From Larix kaempferi (lineage: Eukaryota > Streptophyta > Pinopsida > Pinales > Pinaceae): a stretch of 64,000 bases of DNA. The stretch lies in contig BSBM01000602.1 of the NCBI GenBank assembly GCA_027924585.1, forward strand, positions 7,067,501 to 7,131,500, in the 5' to 3' direction. Positions 1-10,977 of the stretch are shown in pieces (positions within the stretch are counted from its first letter, which is position 1; every line of letters starts with the position of its first letter). Under the pieces are notes generated by a model. That model was not told the origin of the DNA. It saw only the letters and a program-made list of their open reading frames with translations, and did not search any database. The position numbers were made by a program, and so were the translations under genes.

Positions 1-570
1 CACTAAAATGGCAGAAACTTGAATCAATTCATGCTATAACAATGGAGAAGATACATGATTACCAGGAATCCTGGTGTGAGTGCCTCCTCCCTTGCCATAA
101 ATTCTCCTTACTTCATCCTTGCTTTTGAAGACTTGGAGTTCTTCTCCTTCCTTCAGAATCTCCTCAGCATGCCTTTGCTCTTTTTGGCTCTCTTTACCAT
201 GCCTCCCATGACTTTCTTATATAGCATTGGGAGATGAGCATTAGATTTCTCTTCTAAATGTGGGATTAGTCATTTTCCTCCTTTTGATTATTTTCAAGTG
301 AAAACCCACTTTTGAATAGTTTTTAGGCTTTTTGCACCACTTAGGATGTTTTAAACACAAGTAATGCATTTTAATGCATTTCTTAGAGAGGATTCGTCTT
401 TGACTGAAATTGTGTCATGACTTTCCTGTCGCAGGTGCATGGTAAACATATGTTGCTTCGTCACTTAGTTAAGGGTGTCAATTTGATTGTTAACACATAT
501 ACAATGATATCTTTTCCAGGATTGCTTTCCTATCCGCCTTTAGGACAATACCGCATTGATCCATGACCTT
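1..570. other. No gene recognised
   Basis: I see no supported gene here. A short plus-strand open frame lies at 55-237 but has no recognisable motif. The opposite strand has a TATA-like TATATAAGAAAG around 214-225, so this could be the edge of an old LTR read on the minus strand. No partner LTR is visible in the window. Confidence 0.4.
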
Positions 571-930
571 TATTAGGCTGTTATGCGCCTGCTAGCACTG
601 GACCGTGAATTTTAGGGCTGCGTTGTGACCTGTGTAAGCCTGCTAGGAGTTTCATGAAAGCTGTGTTGTAGGAAGCTATCACCTCTTCCCAACTTGTAGA
701 GGGAAGTCGTGACTTGTCTGAGATTGTAGAAGGCTGTCGTGACTTGCTTCAGCTTGTAGAAGGTTGTCGAGACTAGTGTTGAGCCTATTAGGGCTGGTCC
801 GTGACTATTGATGATTCTTCTTGGGCTGCCATAAGCTTATTTTGTTGGGTCGTGACCATGTTGACCCTGTATGGGCTGCAGTGACTGTTTTGTGTTTTTC
901 TGTCCTTACTGGTACCTATCATGACTGTTT
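571..930 (+). repeat. Degenerate tandem repeat with GTCGTGAC core
   Basis: Many imperfect copies of a roughly 40-50 base unit occur here. Its recognisable parts are GGCTG(T), GTCGTGAC or GTGAC, and GCTTGTAGA or CCTGTTAGG-like spacers. The clearest consecutive copies are around 680-780. The copies differ too much to fix unit boundaries by eye. No coding potential is evident. Confidence 0.5.
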
Positions 931-1280
931 CAAGGTCTGTTTAGTGGGTTGTGTCCTTGTTGGTGCTTACAGTGACCCTTGTTGAGTATGTCATGACCAT
1001 TCAAAGACTGCCCTTGCACATTCTCAACTCTTTGAGGTTGCTACTGCTATGTATCAAGGTGTCATTGTTTGAGGGTGTATGGTTTAATGCTTCCTCATTA
1101 TTTGATTGTTGTATGACTGTCCTAAGGACTGTCCATTATTGCAAAAAGGGTTTGAAGTTTTCATCCTCATTTATGGACTGTTTTAGTTAACACTTTGAGT
1201 TCTGTACTTGTCTAACTCTACCCTACATCAACCTATCTATCTCTCTCAGGAATTTCCATTGTTACTTTACTGACTTGTCT

Positions 1281-1427
1281 CCTAAGAGACAAAGTCTGAT
1301 CTCAAAAATATATCTGATTATAAGGATCTCTTAATAGACAAAGTCTGATCTGAAAAATATATCTGATTATAAGGATCTCCTAAGAGACAAAGTCTGATTT
1401 GAAAAATATATCTGATTATAAGGAAGG
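1281..1427 (+). repeat. 49-base tandem repeat, three copies
   Basis: Three near-identical units start at 1281, 1330 and 1379, a period of 49 bases. Each runs from an AAGAGACAAAGTCTGAT-like start to ATATCTGATTATAAGGATCT. Only a few substitutions separate them, so the array is fairly young. Confidence 0.9.
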
Positions 1428-3811
1428 TCTAAACCAACATTACTGATGCTAGTTGTTAGTTCTGTTTAACTTGTTCATTATTTTATTAATGTTGTTGTTA
1501 TTTATTGTCCTTGTCTACTTCAACTTTAACACAGGGACCTTTGGGAGTGTTAAAGTTGAAAGAGATGAAAATTATGTTTAAATTTATCTTACCTTGTCAC
1601 AACTGTACTATTTTGTTTCTAGCATTGATTTAGGAATTTATTTATGCATTAAAGTATAAATATTTTAATTTTCTGCTCCAAACCCTAACCTAATCCAATT
1701 TTCAACTCATACAACAAGCTATAGCTTCTCCTGAGCAGACCTTAGTCCCAAAACAGTCCCGAAGTAGTACTTTTTGTAAACTAAGACCATCATACTTTGA
1801 AATTTTCTCAAGTCTTGGCATGGAAGCAGCCTCCATCTCCAATTTTGAAATGAATGCCTCAGCCTCCACCAAATTAAATGAATGCCACAAAAATTTGTTG
1901 TGAATTAGAGGGATGTTAAGTTAACCAACCAAACCGTGAATGCAAAAAGCAAGACTTAAGGCCACCCACATTGAAAAAACTGTGATGTAAAAAGTTTGGG
2001 CAATGTAGAATGTGAGGAATGAGAATGTATCAATCATTGCCACCATATGATTTTTGACAGTAAGATTAATTGGCCCCATCCCATTATGAAGTAGAACCAT
2101 GTGAGATAGGTCCTATAACACCATTAGCATCATGATATAAGCAAAATCAAAGTTATTTTTTTCGTCGAGGCTGCTTGAAGATGATAATTGCCAGAAAGTG
2201 GCCCCAGGGTACAAAGTAACAAAACATTTGACGGATTGGAAACGTATATATAGAAAAGGAACAAAATTATATAGGCCTAAAATTGCGGTCAGATTTAAAT
2301 CAATTTGTAAGCCACCTTGACGGAAAACAGAACTTCGATTTTGCTTACCCATTTTTGTTGTTCTGGTTTAGGAAATATTTCAGGCTATTATGGTTTGTTT
2401 TAAAGTATTCATCTTATTAAAATTGGCTTTCATTGTATCATTCATCAGGGTTAGTAAATTCATAAAAGGTAAGCATGCATCATCATACTTCAGACTTCAA
2501 TCAAACCATCATGACTTGGATTGTGGCAATTTTAGTCTTCGACTAGGGTAGTACTATAGTAGCTTTAACACTTAGAATATAGTAGCTTCAAATATGGACT
2601 GTGGTGGCTTCATAAGAAACCAAGTTGTGGTATAGCTTCCCCAGTTGTGGTTACTATTTTTTTATTAAGCTCATGAAGATTTATATGCAGTTTATTGTTT
2701 CTACTATCCTGTGTTTTTGTGAATGATTGAAGAATGTTATAAGTGTTCCTAGAGAATTATGAACATGGATATGTACAATTCCTTATATTTATTATCACTT
2801 TGTTTTATGTGATGAATTTATTTGCATGACTTGAGTATATCTAAAGCTCTCCTTGAGGCCCCATGAATGAACTTGAACACTTGTTGCATTCATTTAATTT
2901 TAAAGAGTAGTTATAGTTTGAAAGAACTCTCTCCTTACCTTAGCTAGCATTCATTGAAAGGAAAGGATTATTTTATTCATATGCATTTGCATGGTTTGAG
3001 TCAATCATCACACCATGAGTTTCACTTTCATCACCTGACTAAGTAATACAACCATTAAAATTTAACTCGTTAACTCAACACACTTTAACCTCGCTTGAGG
3101 AAGAAAAGAATTTGTTAGTTAGGTAGGACACCGAGGATAGGCATCCAAATAATTCCCCCTTGTCATTATCATCCGAGACATAGTTGTTGTCCTCTAGGGT
3201 GCTAAAATCCTCTTGTACTCTTTGACACGGTCATCGACCATTTTGTGGAGGGGCCTCCTGTTGTTTTAGGGGTTAAACCGCTGCAAGATCGAGAACCAGA
3301 CGGACTCTGTGGAATGCCGCACTCCACTTAGCCCTAAGGCAACATCGATCATTGTCTTCCTTGTATTCTCTGGCCACCATACTAGTGATACAAGGGTGAT
3401 AAGGCAGAAGCGCCGAAAACCTTTTCCGACGTGTCATGAACGAGGTAGCTTAGTGACTTTTCTACTAGGGCTCTTTTACCCAGGATCCCTTTCGGTAGAG
3501 GGATATCCTTCCATTATTGGTCTCTCATTTTGTATTGTTTGACTTGGATTTCATCACCCTACGAAGGATACAACTTGTTGAGGTCTCCAGCTCTTAGTTA
3601 GGAGGTTTTGCTTGCTATTTCACCTTTTTAGAGGGTCTTTTTCTTTTCAGTGTTGCTTGTTGGCATTTTGACCACTTTTGTTTCAGCTCGCTTACTGTGA
3701 CACCGGTCCCAGTATAGTTTTTTTAGCTTATCTGATGATGTGTGATGTCCTCTTCTCCTAGGTCTTCGAGAGGGTTGAGTTAGATGGTATTCTCAAGGGA
3801 CTGAACACCTC
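1428..3811. other. Gene-free stretch
   Basis: No supported gene, RNA or mobile-element terminus is visible. Short open frames at 1702-1890 (minus), 2113-2352 (minus) and 3309-3542 (plus) have no recognisable motif. A 34-base string at 2453-2486 recurs exactly at 26437-26470, so at least this part belongs to a dispersed repeat. Confidence 0.4.
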
Positions 3812-4017
3812 TTGATGGAGCCACTGATGCTTGACCTTAGGAGTAGTCTAGAGGACCATGTGATTACATCATCCGTGTGGACTTTTTCGTTTACTGTGAT
3901 TATGGTCTTTCAGGTTATATGGAACAATGGTACATTTGAGAGAGAGATGATTGGTACGTTGTACCCCACCTTGGTTGATTGTCTTATGGTACTTCCATTT
4001 TGTCGATAATATTTGTG

Positions 4018-4730
4018 TGGTACCTTGCCTTTTACTTGTTGGGTCTTTTACTCATCTTGGTATATCTTTTGATTTGTACCACCTTTTATGTTTTTGGTCT
4101 TGTGGGTACTATGGTAGTTTGTACACATTTGAGGTACACACCCTAATTTGTCCAAGTTGTTATGAGTCTTTATACCTTTTGGTGGTCCTATTTGAGTTAC
4201 AAGAGGTAGTTACAAGGAGCTATTGCATATAAGAGGTAGTTAAAAGGAGCTATTGCATATATTTGACATTATTTGACCTTCCATCTCTTTGGCATGTCAA
4301 ATAATAGGTAGTTACAAGGAGCTATTGCATATAAGAGGTAGTTACAAGGAACTATTGCATATATTTGACATTATTTGACCTTCCATCTCTTTGGCATGTC
4401 AAATAACAGGTAGTTACAAGGAGCTATTGCAATATATATTTTACCTTATTTATACCTTCCCCACAATGGTTGATTTACTTTTGGACCTTACACCCTGTTG
4501 TTTATTGGTCTTGTGGTAGCTTGTCCTTTAATTTTTTTGTGGTACCTTGCCTCTCACCTTTTGGGTCTTTTATTGATCTTGAGTTATCTTTTGAATTGTA
4601 CCTCCTTTTTTGTTTTTGGTCTTGTGGATATAACTATGGTAGATTGTCCACATTTGAGGTACTACACCCCCTTAGTCCCAAGGGTTATGAGTCTAATTTA
4701 TACCCACTCTTTTCTTTTTTACTTGTACCT
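4018..4730 (+). repeat. Diverged direct duplication around a minisatellite
   Basis: The T-rich text at about 4018-4175 returns, diverged, at about 4540-4710. Shared landmarks in the same order are TGGTACCTTGCC, TTGGGTCTTTTA, GTTTTTGGTCTTGTGG, CACATTTGAGGTAC and GTTATGAGTCT. The 102-base tandem repeat lies between the copies. Plus-strand open frames across it (3812-4871) consist mostly of Leu, Phe, Ser and Tyr, as expected from T-rich DNA, so I do not call them genes. Confidence 0.6.
4204..4435 (+). repeat. 102-base tandem repeat, two and a fraction copies
   Basis: The AGGTAGTTACAAGGAGC landmark starts at 4204, 4306 and 4408, giving an exact 102-base period. Each full unit has a second internal copy of the AGGTAGTTA(C/A)AAGGA block about 29-31 bases in. 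It then has a TTTGACATTATTTGACC block and a GGCATGTCAAATAA block. TTATTTGACatgcc and ggcatGTCAAATAA are inverse to each other, so each unit can fold. Confidence 0.85.
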
Positions 4731-4871
4731 TACTGGTTGGCTTTTTTACCCTTTGGTTGGTCCTTGTACCTTACTAGGGGCCATGAGTCTCTTTGGCCTC
4801 AGTCTACTGGCTGTCAGCTCATCTTTATTGTGATTGTACTGATCCTTTTGACTGTCATTGACTTTCTTTGA

Positions 4872-5520
4872 TTGACCGTGCCAATATAGCCAGTCATCTC
4901 TCTCTCTCTGGTTTGTACTAACCCTATAATAGGGTCACTTGGTTCCTAGAGTTGACTGGCCTCTAAGAGGCACAACCATTTCTGAAAGTAACTCTTCTGA
5001 GTATATTACAGGAAACGTCTACACCTAGGTAATTAAATATGTGTTGGCTATAAGACTTAATTAGTAATCAAAGTGTTGGTAATCAAATACGTGGTAAATA
5101 ATTTGAATTAAGTAGTTAAGCCTTGTCCTGTCATACAAAATTGTTGGTAATCAAATTATATTTGTTGGTAAAGAATTTTAAGAGTGGTGGAACTCAACCT
5201 CGACTGAACTTGTGAGGAAAATTATCATGGATAATAAGTGTCCTGACAGAAAACTGAGTATAACTATGACTTTATTTCTTGAACCATGACCTTATCATAA
5301 CTATAAAAGATTGCGCCAGACTTCCATTTGTGAGCTAAACAACACAATAAAATTTTTAACAACAAAAGGAAAGTTTGCAAGATGGGAAGCATTGTTCTGA
5401 TGTTATAACTGTACTGTTCATGAGCACATTTCTGGGAAAGCAAAAATCATTCCTGACTTTATAACAAGAGAATATTTGACACAGAAGTGTGCTGTTAATT
5501 TTTAAGAAGCAGGACTGAAG
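4872..5520. other. Gene-free stretch
   Basis: I see nothing that supports a gene. The short word GTTGGTAATCAAA recurs several times around 5040-5170, giving a weak local repeat. Confidence 0.35.
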
Positions 5521-5575
5521 CAAGCGAGCCTGAAACAAGTGAGCCTGGTGCAAGCGAGCACGAGGCAAGCGAGCG
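5521..5575 (+). repeat. 14-15 base minisatellite CAAGCGAGC
   Basis: CAAG(C/T)GAGC followed by 5-6 variable bases occurs at 5521, 5536, 5551 and 5565. A short minus-strand open frame spans it and would encode repeated Gln-Ala/Arg-Leu steps. I treat that as a by-product of the repeat. Confidence 0.75.
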
Positions 5576-5703
5576 TAGAATTTCAAAGCGGAATCCAGTG
5601 AGCCCATAACCCACAAGTAAACATGAAAATCTCTACTTGGATCAGAGGAAAAAATCATATCTATACTATAAATGATAATATGAGTTGGTTGGATTATATG
5701 TAA

Positions 5704-6495
5704 GACTGGAAACCTAGGTGGGAGTTGAGACATGCTAAAGTATTAGATGCTAACTTACAAGGATCTGATACTTTTATTAGACTAGTGCTAGAACTCAGAA
5801 GAATGCCTATGGGATCTAGTATTGACGTACCAGAGATGATTTACAACAACTCCTTGAGAAAAGCAGTTGATGCAAGCAATTGGTTAACTCACCTATACCA
5901 TGATCTTAACCTAATCTCGACGGAGGGCTCTACACCTCACCCTGGGCTACGACTATAACAACAATACTATTGTATTAACCGGATACGTTCTTTGGAAGCA
6001 TGGCCACATCAAGATTCTAGTCTCCGGTTTCCAAGTACTACACACACTTATGAAAAATATAAAAAATTATGGTGGAAATTCTTGAGAAAAGAAAATAAAG
6101 ATAGAACATATTATACCATGCTAAAGTTTGGACCTCAAATGACACATATCCATGAGGATCCTACAAGGTTCGTCCCTGATTGGACTAGAGACTGGTGGCG
6201 GTCATTCAACATCAACCTGACAACATTAGATCCAGGTGCTATTTATAATCTAAAACGGGAAGTTGGAGAATCTCTCGAACAGGTCGAAGATATTTTGTGG
6301 ACAAAGCTTACCGAGGCTCAAATCCTTCGGTACTACGTTAAAAATGAACGACAATGGCTTGTCAAAACCCACATAGACGTCCACATGCATCAGAATAGAT
6401 GCATGGTCCTGAGGTCTGTTTATTCAAAGGCATGGGTTGTTGAATCCAACGTCTTTCAAGAATTGTATGGTCCCCCATACTCTGATGAGTTGTAA
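5704..6495 (+). pseudogene. Unrecognised ORF broken by one in-frame stop
   Basis: A single reading frame runs from just after a TAA at 5701-5703 to TAA at 6493-6495, interrupted only by TAA at 5956-5958. Both halves use the same frame. The product would be about 260 residues, soluble and rich in Trp and Tyr (for example WWKFLRK, PDWTRDWWRSF, EDILWTKLTEAQILRYY). No signal peptide or membrane segment is visible. The normal composition suggests it was once real coding DNA. I do not recognise the family. It lies about 0.9 kb upstream of the SET-like pseudogene on the same strand and could be an exon of the same element, but I found no splice connection. Confidence 0.5.
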
Positions 6496-7354
6496 ATATC
6501 TCAAAAGTATTTGGCTATGAGTGGGGCTTGTCCATTCAAATTGTCATAAAGATTGAAAAGAAAGTCTTTGTAACTATGTCATGATAATATAAAGAAAGCC
6601 CTACTTTTCTCTCTGTTAATATGATTGAAAATCTATGTTATGTATTAAATACCCTAAATCAATATTACAAGTAATTGTCCAAAGGCAACATTAGTTGGGA
6701 GTATGACTGAAAGCTACCATTTTTCAAAACAACTTACATGTTTACGGTTCCGTTTTTGCTTGATTCAATTGCTTTCAGTCATCTAAGAAGACCATGCTTG
6801 AATAAGATTATACAAGTTCCACAACATTATATAAAATATTGTTTTTGAAGATTTGTGAACACTTATTAACCACTTAAAAGATCTTACTTTTGAAAGTCTT
6901 AAAAACTTTTAGAAGTTTTCCATAATGGTTAGTGATTTTTTTTTTATATTATTATTGTTGAATATAAATATGTTACTAAATGCAACTGGACTTCAATTAC
7001 CGAGTTGATGAACCCAAACTAATGGGATGAGAGAGAATTTAGGGCAATGATGACGCAACTGATAATTGGATGGTTTGATATGGGAGTCAAGACCCAAAGG
7101 AGCAATAAAAGAAATCTCATAATTGCATGAATGTGTACTCATAAGAAAGATAAAGTGATCGTCTTCCTCATCGCTTGAATGCCTACATGTTGAGAAAGGG
7201 AATGAGGATAAAGTAACATTATAAAAGGCGCGACACGTCACATTTTAAGAGGCGCAATGCCTTGCGGTCGTATCTAAACTTTTTTCCCATGTTGCAGGTA
7301 GAACCAAACAGGTATTTGTTAAATCTGTCTTCCTCGAGTGAGGGGAGCTTATGA
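6496..7354. other. Gene-free stretch before the SET-like exon
   Basis: No gene is recognised. A pyrimidine-rich tract ending GTTGCAG at about 7292-7298 could be the acceptor of the following exon. The SET frame meets a TGA at 7352-7354, so the true 5' limit of that exon is unclear. Confidence 0.35.
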
Positions 7355-8026
7355 AGGATAGAGGAAAGTGAGACATCCAGTAGGTCTAGAAGAGTTGTAT
7401 ATTCAACTAGATGTCAAAAGACCAGAAGAAAATTCGATAAACACAATGAATTTTTTCACGGTCAAGGGGGGTCATGTTCCTATGGTGATGAGACAAAAGA
7501 CGACCTCGAGGTGCCCTTGAGGTATAGACATTTAGTGAAACAATGGGTACCCAAGGATATTCCTCAACTGAACATAGATTTTTGTGGGAACGATAGGATA
7601 TATCGAATAGCATCGTCATCAATACATGGTTTCGGGTTGTTCAGCATGGATGGCATAAGGGTCCCTTACAACACATGTACAAAATTGATGGAGTATGTTG
7701 GACCCTGTTACAGCTACAAAGATTGGATGCCCCTGGTCCAATTTACAAAAAGTATGTGTAACTATGGATTGCCAACAAACTATTTACAGTTGAAAGACAA
7801 AAATCAAAATAAAGGAGCAACATTGTACATGGATGGAAGGCTAAAGGCCACAGGGAATATTGTGGAGTTTATAAATAGTACACAACCAGGGTCTACAATT
7901 AAGCAACCAAATTGTGAATTTGAGGGGCGTGAAGGAAACCATGTTTTTTTAGTTGCCATTAAATCAATATCTACAGGGGAAGAGTTGCTTATTAATTACA
8001 ATTTGAACCGAGTAGATACAAAAAAG
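7355..8026 (+). pseudogene. SET-domain-like exon
   Basis: About 224 codons are open. An Arg-rich start (SSRSRRVV, KTRRKFDKH) precedes the SET-like part. Three SET landmarks appear in order: SSIHGFGLFSMDGI, matching the opening S.I.G.GLF strand; NIVEFINSTQPGSTIKQPNCE, at the place of the NxxxFINHSCxPN motif; and FLVAIKSISTGEELLINYN, matching the A.rdI..GEEL..dY strand. SET proteins transfer methyl groups from S-adenosylmethionine to lysine. Here the usual NHSC core reads NSTQ and the closing Tyr lies in NYN rather than YDY, so activity is doubtful. No pre-SET or post-SET cysteine cluster is visible. The exon ends at a phase-0 AAAAAG|GTTACT donor. Confidence 0.65.
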
Positions 8027-9087
8027 GTTACTATGGGAGTGGTACATATAACAATTTACCCAACCTTTTATTAATGAATTTAACATATTAAGGATTTTTT
8101 TGTTAGTTTATTTCGTTTAAATTTTCCCCATTTACTTCGCAGGCTAGTGATCGGGATAAAACAATGCCAGCAGATGGTCGGAGGAGTACATCTTCCTCGA
8201 GGGATCAGGTATACATATTTGTAATAGTGCAAATATAATAAGAAAACATAGTTGACTTTCACTATGTTTTTTATTAGGTATCTGTAAGGGGCAACTCCCA
8301 GTTATTAGTAGATCGGGGCAAGTCACCTATGAGCATCGATCCGAGGAGTGGATCATGATCCTCTACATTGCAGGTATAATCCATTGGAATTGTTCATATA
8401 AGTTTAGAAATCTATCATGATATAACTCAATAGTCTTTTATATTTTTTTGTTGCATCCCGATGAATCGTTGTATGAAACATCAGAAGAATGTCCAGTAGA
8501 TCCTGAAGTGGATGAGATCCTTAAAGATGATAGACAAACTGGTGAAGCCACAAACCAGTTTACAATGATAGACAAATTGTTGGAAAAATATACTGCAGAA
8601 CTCGTTTCTCTGCTTATCAAGTTTCCGCAGACAAGCGAGAACCTGGCAAGGATTGAATTGTTGGAACGAAAATCTAAATCCTTGGAAGTAAGTTGAGGAA
8701 TATTGATTCATAAAATAATTCATTTATAACTTTATAATTTTCTCTTTTATATGATAGTACTGAACGTGTAATACGTGGTTTGTATTTATAGAATTATCGA
8801 AAAACACACAATAGTGGTGGAGCAGATGTTGGCCGCAGCGAGGCTCGTGGAGAGACATGGCATCATGAGAAAATGACTCCACGTACTACATCGACTCCTT
8901 CACCATTGTTGTCGACTAAACAGTCGACAACACGTTCTGACACACCATGGACCCCAACTATGAGCGCACCAGCTGCTGGTGATCGACGCACACCAGATCG
9001 TCCATTGGAAGAGGTCGACAACGAGAATCTTGGTAATATTGATATCGACCTAGTTGCATTTCCATGATCTTCCCGTGTCACTAGCAC

Positions 9088-9788
9088 GGGAACAATGGAG
9101 GTAACATTTTTGGTCGACGCCGATCTCATCCCAATAAAGATCAATAAGGTCCCAGGTAATTAATATACGTTGATCAAGTTACTGTTTATAACTTCATTGT
9201 AATATACCGATAAAACATTTTCTTTCAACTAATTATGATCATGGCATGATCGTTTCACAGGAAATGATGTTTTCTATAAACAAATGAATGACGCGTGCTT
9301 GGAGATCTTCGGGCCCACCATCCGATAAAGGTGGGATAAAAAATAGAAATGTTTAAAAGATGAACTCATGCATCGGTTGGTTGGCCTGTTCGGCGACAAA
9401 ACCTTTAATAAAGTCGAGGTCATGAAAAAGGCGTGTCAACATCGTCGGAGACCAATATAGGACACACCTTGAAAAAAAACCTAAGTATGAGCGCCATCCA
9501 ATGATTTCACCAATGGAGTGGAGAGCTCTAGTGGATGATGGAAGGGAGAGGGCTTAGAGAAGAGAAGGAAAGATAACACCAGGCACAGGGAGGTATGCAA
9601 TACTTTCCGCAATGTAATTCAAAAATGTTATTATTATTGAATATTTCTATATCGAACTTGGAACATCTAACGTATTTCAACACTTGCATAGGATGCCAGA
9701 CACATCAAAGGCCACAAAGGCAAGAGTTGAAAAAATAGGTAAGCACAAGCTTGGGCCTGGTGGTTATTCCAATTTTGCGGCACGATTT
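9088..9788 (+). pseudogene. Transposase_24-like (Ptta/En/Spm-type) region
   Basis: Spread over three exons. The translation contains TMEVTFLVDADLIPIKINK, then EIFGP, then HPMISPMEWRALVDDG, REEKERITPGTGR, and KLGPGGYSNFAARF across the next splice. The order of a W..L.. helix, a Gly-rich T-G-R segment and an aromatic GGY..F segment is what I recall for plant Ptta/En/Spm accessory proteins. Assignment to Transposase_24 is tentative and rests on pattern memory. At least four in-frame stops and one -1 shift near 9467 show it is dead. Confidence 0.45.
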
Positions 9789-10639
9789 GTAAGTTTCAAA
9801 AAACCAACAATGCATGCAAATAATAAATTGCAAATTATTTTTCATTTTATTGCACCGAAAAATGTTAATTAACGATGTTATGCAAATATGCAGGCCGAAT
9901 GATTCAATGAACATCCCACTGAGGAAGACATGAAGCTTGGCTTCAAGGAAGGATTTGGAGTTGTTGTTGAATGACGAAAAAGCTTGTCTGGCCAAACACA
10001 GTCTTCTGGTACCAATCCATCCGGTGCACAGGTAAATAGAATCTATATACTTTATTAAATATTACCCGCTTGTGCAATCTATTCGTTATAAATAATTGAA
10101 AAACAATATTGACTCTGTTTTGAGCAGGAAAGCAATGATACCCCTAATGTCGAGGAGGGAGAACAACAAATCGAAGATCATGCTTCTAATCCTGGTAATG
10201 AATTTATTCATATGCTAAAATTTTATGTATAGCATTGCAAATGGTGAACATTAATTGTAGTTCACCATATTTCAACTACAGAGCATGTAGAGGGTGAAAC
10301 TGTACAGGTTGATCCTGGACAAGAACATGAACTACATGATGTGGCCACACCAGGTAAAAAAACACCTTTGTAATGTTTTTTTTAAATGAAATACTTGTCA
10401 TTACAATATCAAAATACAACGATGTAACATTTTCACATTGATGCAGCAAATTCGAACCCCTTTCCATAGACATCACCACAAGCGCCTAATGAAGAACCAA
10501 GAACTGGAAGATAAAGTCCAGGGGTAGATGCTCCTCTTAGAGATTATTTACCATTTATAAAGAGAAGAAAAACTGCTAGTAAAAAGAAGTGACTCGAAAA
10601 ATGTACTCGTCTAATTATTTTTTATAACAATATATCATC

Positions 10640-10845
10640 CATGATTTTTGGCCTACTGAATGAATGAATGGTTTAATGATTCAGTGTAGTAAACTGTTAC
10701 CTTTATTGAATGTCAGTTTTTATTGAATGAATGTGTTGACTGAATGAATGAATGGTTTATTGCATGTTATCTTTTATTGTATGAATGTGTTGACTGAATG
10801 AAACAATGGTTTAATGAATGTTAGCCTTTATTGAATGAATGGTAG
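10640..10845 (+). repeat. TGAATGAATGG-rich simple repeat
   Basis: The word CTGAATGAATGAATGGTTTA and variants with TGTTGACTGAATGAA recur five to six times just 3' of the pseudogene. It is probably untranslated tail or intergenic low-complexity DNA. Confidence 0.7.
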
Positions 10846-10977
10846 ATGAAAGTTCATGATGAAATATGGATGAATTTGCACATATTTGTTTTTTTCAAGT
10901 ACATGTATTGGGTATGGGGAATTGAGAGTGATGTGAGGGGGGGGGGAGGGGCCATAAGAGCTTCCACCTTCACGTGG

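Larger units (their letters stand above)
7355..10592 (+). pseudogene. Ten-exon SET / plant-transposase-like chimeric pseudogene
   Basis: Exons read by eye, joined by GT-AG introns: 7355-8026, 8143-8208, 8278-8373, about 8451-8687, 8792-9155, 9261-9592, 9692-9788, 9894-10031, 10128-10194, 10282-10353, 10447-10592. The count is ten if the exon near 8451, which lacks a clear acceptor AG, is treated as doubtful. Reading phase is kept across the junctions, for example CCA G|GA AAT and GGG AG|G ATG. Order of content: SET-like region, Ser/Arg-rich linker, Glu-rich helical exon, Thr/Pro-rich linker, Transposase_24-like region, acidic linker, and a basic tail (IKRRKTASKKK) that looks like a nuclear localisation signal. 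Breaks are TGA in exon 3, TGA at 9065-9067, several stops and a frameshift near 9467, two TGAs in 9894-10031, and TAG and TAA in the last exon. The intact form was probably a transposon-encoded or transposon-captured nuclear protein. Confidence 0.6.

Noticed and set aside
3812-4871. Overlapping Leu/Phe/Ser/Tyr-rich plus-strand frames that look membrane-like
   Set aside because: They follow from T-rich, repeated DNA; several frames are open together and no motif is seen.
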